From the NCBI GenBank assembly GCA_000525675.1, contig CP002190.1:930001-994000 (forward strand): a DNA stretch of 64,000 nt, in the 5' to 3' direction. The translations under genes were made by a program, and so were the position numbers. The DNA is from Bdellovibrio bacteriovorus W (GTDB lineage: Bacteria > Bdellovibrionota > Bdellovibrionia > Bdellovibrionales > Bdellovibrionaceae). Shown here one piece after another: positions 63,256-64,000 of the stretch (the first letter of the stretch is position 1; the number at the start of each line of letters is the position of its first letter). The notes beneath the pieces were generated by a model. It was not told the DNA's origin and searched no databases. It was given only the letters and a program-made list of their open reading frames with translations.

Positions 63256-64000
63256 TTATACCAGTCGGATGCCGTCGTCAGAGACGGTGATAAGACGTTG
63301 TTTGTAGAGACTTCCTAAGGCCATTTTGTATTTCTTTTTACTGACGCCGAATAAGTCGTAGATTAGCTCTGCCGATGTCTTGTCGTTGATTTCAAGATAA
63401 CCTTTATTGTCCTTGAGCTTTTGTAGAATCAAGGGAGCAATATCATCCGCAGCCTGATGGCCGATGCGTTGAAGGCTCAGGTCAATCTTACCATCAGGTC
63501 TTAGCTTCTTAATGAATGCTTTTGTTTTCGTTCCAAGTGGAAGATCTTTAAAGACTTCATTAAAATAAAGAATTCCCCAAACGTTGTTTTGGATAATCGA
63601 TTTATAACCAAGGTCAGTTTTAGCTGCGACAAGAATTTCGACTTCCTGATTCTCACTCAGTCCCTCAACAGAGTTGGGAAGATTGCGATCTAAGCGCATG
63701 GAGGCAGCCAAACGATCCGTGTTATCGACGTAAACGTAGGCAATAACAAAGTCGCCAATTCGTAGTTTTCGTGTCTGCTCAGAAAAAGGAAGGAAGAGAT
63801 CTTTTGCCAAACCCCAATCCAAAAAAGGCTCCTGCACTTTCATTCGAGACCACTTTGAAGCTAGCAAATTCTCCGACTTGAGCTACGGGTTTTTGTGTCG
63901 TTGCTGTAAGGCGATTTTCAGAGTCTAGATATACAAAGACAGAGAGTTGATCTCCGAGCTCAAAAGTATCAGGAACAAAGCGACGGGGAAGAAGAACTTC
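63256..64000 (-). CDS. CvfB-like S1 RNA-binding protein, frameshifted and cut by the window end
   Basis: The frame ending at 63256 holds S1 repeats (FLDWGLAKDLFLPFSEQT, GILYFNEVFKDLPLGTKT) and the C-terminal winged helix (IYDLFGVSKKKYKMALGSLYKQ) of the YitL/CvfB family. Upstream of a run of six A (63821-63826) the other frame continues the family pattern: VLLPRRFVPDTFELGDQLS and AQVGEFASFKVVSNESAGAF. Removing one A joins AGAF to LDWGLAKDLF, so a single-base insertion splits the gene. The N-terminus is outside the window. The same kind of indel is seen in ahcY, favouring sequencing error. Confidence 0.82.

Overview
The window looks like chromosomal DNA of a predatory bacterium of the Bdellovibrio type (Bdellovibrionota). 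This is inferred from the overall gene complement, moderate GC content, many small lipoproteins, an H1/SWIB chromatin-like protein and phage-tail-fibre-like surface lipoproteins. No rRNA gene is present, so the assignment rests on protein character only. There is one tRNA gene (Asp, GTC), no CRISPR array and no transposase.

Layout. 1-4.3 kb: end of a probable pilin gene, a membrane-anchored TPR-like protein, then dnaJ upstream of dnaK, with a sigma32-like promoter before dnaK. 4.3-8.4 kb: a sulfur (persulfide/thiosulfate) island. A leftward operon (rhodanese, two half-size YeeE/YedE transporters, TauE/SafE exporter) and a Crp/Fnr regulator are divergent from a persulfide-dioxygenase-like metallo-hydrolase and a thioredoxin; a near-identical 18-bp element stands in front of both transcription units. 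8.7-24.4 kb: metabolism and RNA/DNA maintenance (acs, two dihydrouridine synthases, glutaredoxin, EVE and YchJ proteins, SDR, fumC, a Rep/UvrD helicase with a companion zinc-ribbon/Tudor-like protein, BolA). 24.5-34.3 kb: ettA, a membrane histidine kinase, a J-domain protein, an H1-like/SWIB protein, map, ahcY (frameshifted as given), an AlkC-type glycosylase, orn, a receiver-only response regulator and tRNA-Asp.

34.4-45.8 kb is an accessory surface region: two divergent lipoproteins with related C-termini and tail-fibre motifs, an RCC1-repeat protein interrupted at an 11-G tract, a BamE-like lipoprotein, a reductase remnant, a three-gene membrane operon (spermidine-synthase-like, small membrane protein, HTTM-like) and a 1279-residue Cys-rich lipoprotein with Big-1-like and thrombospondin-like modules. 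45.8-64 kb returns to housekeeping-type genes: RRM protein, FKBP PPIase, DEAD-box helicase, exonuclease III, UPF1-like helicase, acetyltransferase, P1 peptidase, PrpF, a large SNF2 ATPase, HflX and a CvfB-like S1 protein (frameshifted, running off the window).

Two non-coding themes stand out. First, five copies of a roughly 120-bp imperfect palindrome sit directly after stop codons at three loci; two loci carry tandem pairs of the two subtypes, and the outer arms covary from copy to copy. Second, a 33-codon hydrophobic peptide gene has its Shine-Dalgarno sequence inside a hairpin arm. Three reading frames are broken by single-base indels (ahcY, RCC1 gene, cvfB). Two of these are in normally intact genes, so assembly error must be excluded before any biological reading.
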